The position numbers were made by a program, and so were the translations under genes. The notes under the pieces are model-generated. The model was not told the origin of the DNA. It saw only the letters and a list, made by a program, of their open reading frames with translations, and did not search any database. A stretch of DNA of 64,000 bases from the NCBI GenBank assembly GCA_948616425.1, contig CAPGBJ010000035.1:18867-82866 (forward strand), read 5' to 3'. This DNA comes from an uncultured Oscillospiraceae bacterium (GTDB lineage Bacteria > Bacillota > Clostridia > Oscillospirales > Oscillospiraceae). Every line of letters starts with the position of its first letter. Positions within the stretch are counted from its first letter, which is position 1. Below, one piece after another: positions 62,993 through 64,000 of this stretch.

Positions 62993-63016
62993 CACAAGTA
63001 CCTGTTTGCCAACTGG

Positions 63017-63050
63017 CGGGGACTGGCGTTAAACCGTCAGTCCCCGTTTT
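63017..63050 (+). terminator. Terminator or attenuator after the binding-protein gene
   Basis: CGGGGACTG with CAGTCCCCG and TTTT, between binding protein and permease. Confidence 0.75.
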
Positions 63051-63078
63051 CAGTCTCTCGTTCCCCCTATGGGGAAAG

Positions 63079-63236
63079 CCTCCTTTGGCAAAGGAGGTGG
63101 CACGGGTGAGACCCGGAATGGAGGACGGTCCCCCACCTCAGCGGCTCCAGCCGCAATTCTCTTTGCTTTCCACAGTCCGCTCCCCGAAGAACAGTCCTCC
63201 GTCAGCCTTCGGCTGACAGCTCCTTTGCCAAAGGAG
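63079..63236. repeat. Repeat cassette with GC-rich palindromes
   Basis: CCTCCTTTGGCAAAGGAGG (63079-63097), GTCAGCCTTCGGCTGAC (63201-63217) and CTCCTTTGCCAAAGGAG (63220-63236), the end arms being related to each other. This kind of cassette recurs in gut Firmicutes between genes; function unknown. Confidence 0.55.
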
Positions 63237-63270
63237 ACTTTTGCGTTCCAACGAAAGGAGGTCCATCCCT

Positions 63271-63966
63271 ATGGCAAAAAGCCAGAGCGCAGCTTTAGAC
63301 CGAAAAAAACTGATGGCCGACCCTGTGATGGTGGGCACCATCCTGGTCCTAATCACATTTCTGACCCTGTTTATCCTCTACCCCCTGGCCATTCTGCTGG
63401 TAGACAGCTTCTACGGTGGAAACGGCTTCACACTAGACACCTTCCGGCGGGTAATGGCCATGCCCACCTTTATCACCGCCATCGGCAACACCCTGAAGGT
63501 CGGCTTCCTGGTGGGGATCCTGTCCACCATAGTGGGCCTGCTTTTCGCCTATGTAGAGGTCTATGTCAAGATGGGCCGGGCGGTGGGCGGCCTGTTTAAG
63601 GTGGTGTCCATGCTCCCTGTCGTCTCTCCCCCCTTCGTGCTGTCCCTGTCCATGATTATGCTCTTCGGTAAGGCGGGCATCATTACCCGCTTTCTGCTGA
63701 AGATCTATGACAACAGCGTTTATGGCTTCTGGGGCATCGTCATTGTTCAGACCCTCACCTTTTTTCCGGTGTGCTACATGATGCTTAAGGGCCTGCTCAA
63801 AAACATTGACCCCTCTTTGGAGGAGGCCGCCCGGGACATGGGGGCCAGCCGGTGGACCGTATTCATGACGGTCACCTTCCCCCTTCTTCTCCCTGGCCTG
63901 GGCAACGCCTTCCTGGTCACCTTTATTGAATCTATTGCCGACTTTGCCAATCCTATGATCATCGGC
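63271..63966 (+). CDS. ABC transporter permease, N-terminal part, cut by contig end
   Basis: From ATG with aaaggagg 12 bases upstream: MAKSQSAALDRKKLMADPVM, then five or more membrane helices and the permease loop EEAARDMGASRWTVFMTVTF (EAA motif). BPD-type inner membrane subunit for the substrate-binding protein upstream, iron/phosphonate class. True sequence ends after ADFANPMIIG; the following codons are adapter. Confidence 0.9.
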
Positions 63967-64000
63967 AGATCGGAAGAGCACACGTCTGAACTCCAGTCAC
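63967..64000 (+). other. Illumina TruSeq adapter sequence, not biological
   Basis: The last 34 bases begin AGATCGGAAGAGC and follow the TruSeq read-1 adapter to the end. Translated in the permease frame they give RSEEHTSELQS, and antisense they give an artificial start MCSSDL, both known adapter signatures. The contig should be trimmed at 63966. Confidence 0.98.

Noticed and set aside
63774..63983. Minus-strand frame starting MCSSDL
   Set aside because: The start lies in Illumina adapter sequence.

Overview
This window looks like the end of a contig from a high-GC Clostridia, most likely an Oscillospiraceae-type gut butyrate producer (Flavonifractor/Pseudoflavonifractor/Lawsonibacter-like; this placement is inference from gene content and style, not a database match). 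Supporting signs are the Firmicutes order rpmG-secE-nusG-rplK-rplA, pyruvate phosphate dikinase, a butyryl-CoA:acetate-type CoA-transferase, 2-hydroxyacyl-CoA dehydratase activase genes, a clostridial 2[4Fe-4S] ferredoxin, a CIRCE-controlled clpB and sigma-A promoters with TTGACA/TATAAT-like boxes. The last 34 bases are Illumina TruSeq adapter, so the biological sequence ends at about 63966.

Layout. 1-3100: the end of an MFS transporter gene and a CpXC/TPR gene pair. 3160-5711: ribosomal/transcription operon rpmG-secE-nusG-rplK-rplA with an L1-type autoregulatory leader before rplK; rplJ-rplL do not follow. 5976-11962: CBS-domain membrane protein, an ECF-like sigma/anti-sigma pair, a flavin reductase-rubredoxin fusion, and a BlaI/BlaR1-type sensor pair with operator-like repeats that also lie at the flavin reductase promoter. 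12117-16869: an activase/2-hydroxyacyl-CoA dehydratase pair and a GNAT enzyme. 16914-23485: ClpC-like ATPase, ferredoxin, hemolysin III and ClpB. 23633-41178: mostly housekeeping and metabolism (EF-P, PpdK, K+ channel, phosphoesterase, SGNH hydrolase, DegV, NhaC, shikimate kinase, DEAD-box helicase, CoA-transferase, small proteins).

41518-54733 is the unusual part: a visibly more AT-rich accessory region. Six tightly packed minus-strand genes (51754 to 41598) encode a PLD-like/VPA1262-like large protein, a lipoprotein with a von Willebrand A-type metal site, a four-helix membrane protein, a tubulin/FtsZ-like protein, a 975-residue protein with an actin/Hsp70-type ATPase core, and a small membrane-anchored protein. 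Beside them, divergently, sit a broken XRE regulator, a sigma-70-family factor, a DUF4367-type probable anti-sigma factor and a secreted protein. The same element, GTGTCCG-N15-GGAATATATATA, lies upstream of both the six-gene operon and the anti-sigma gene, so the sigma module probably controls the operon. A small MITE-like element lies between the two halves, and a 17-bp exact repeat of its end lies just past the end of the operon. I know of no described system with this composition; a membrane-linked stress or defence machine is the working hypothesis.

54747-63966: nitrilase-family hydrolase, YaaA, a truncated phosphoesterase, peptide deformylase, a low-molecular-weight phosphatase with an odd insertion, the pxpABC 5-oxoprolinase operon, and an iron/polyamine-type ABC substrate-binding protein with a permease cut off by the adapter.
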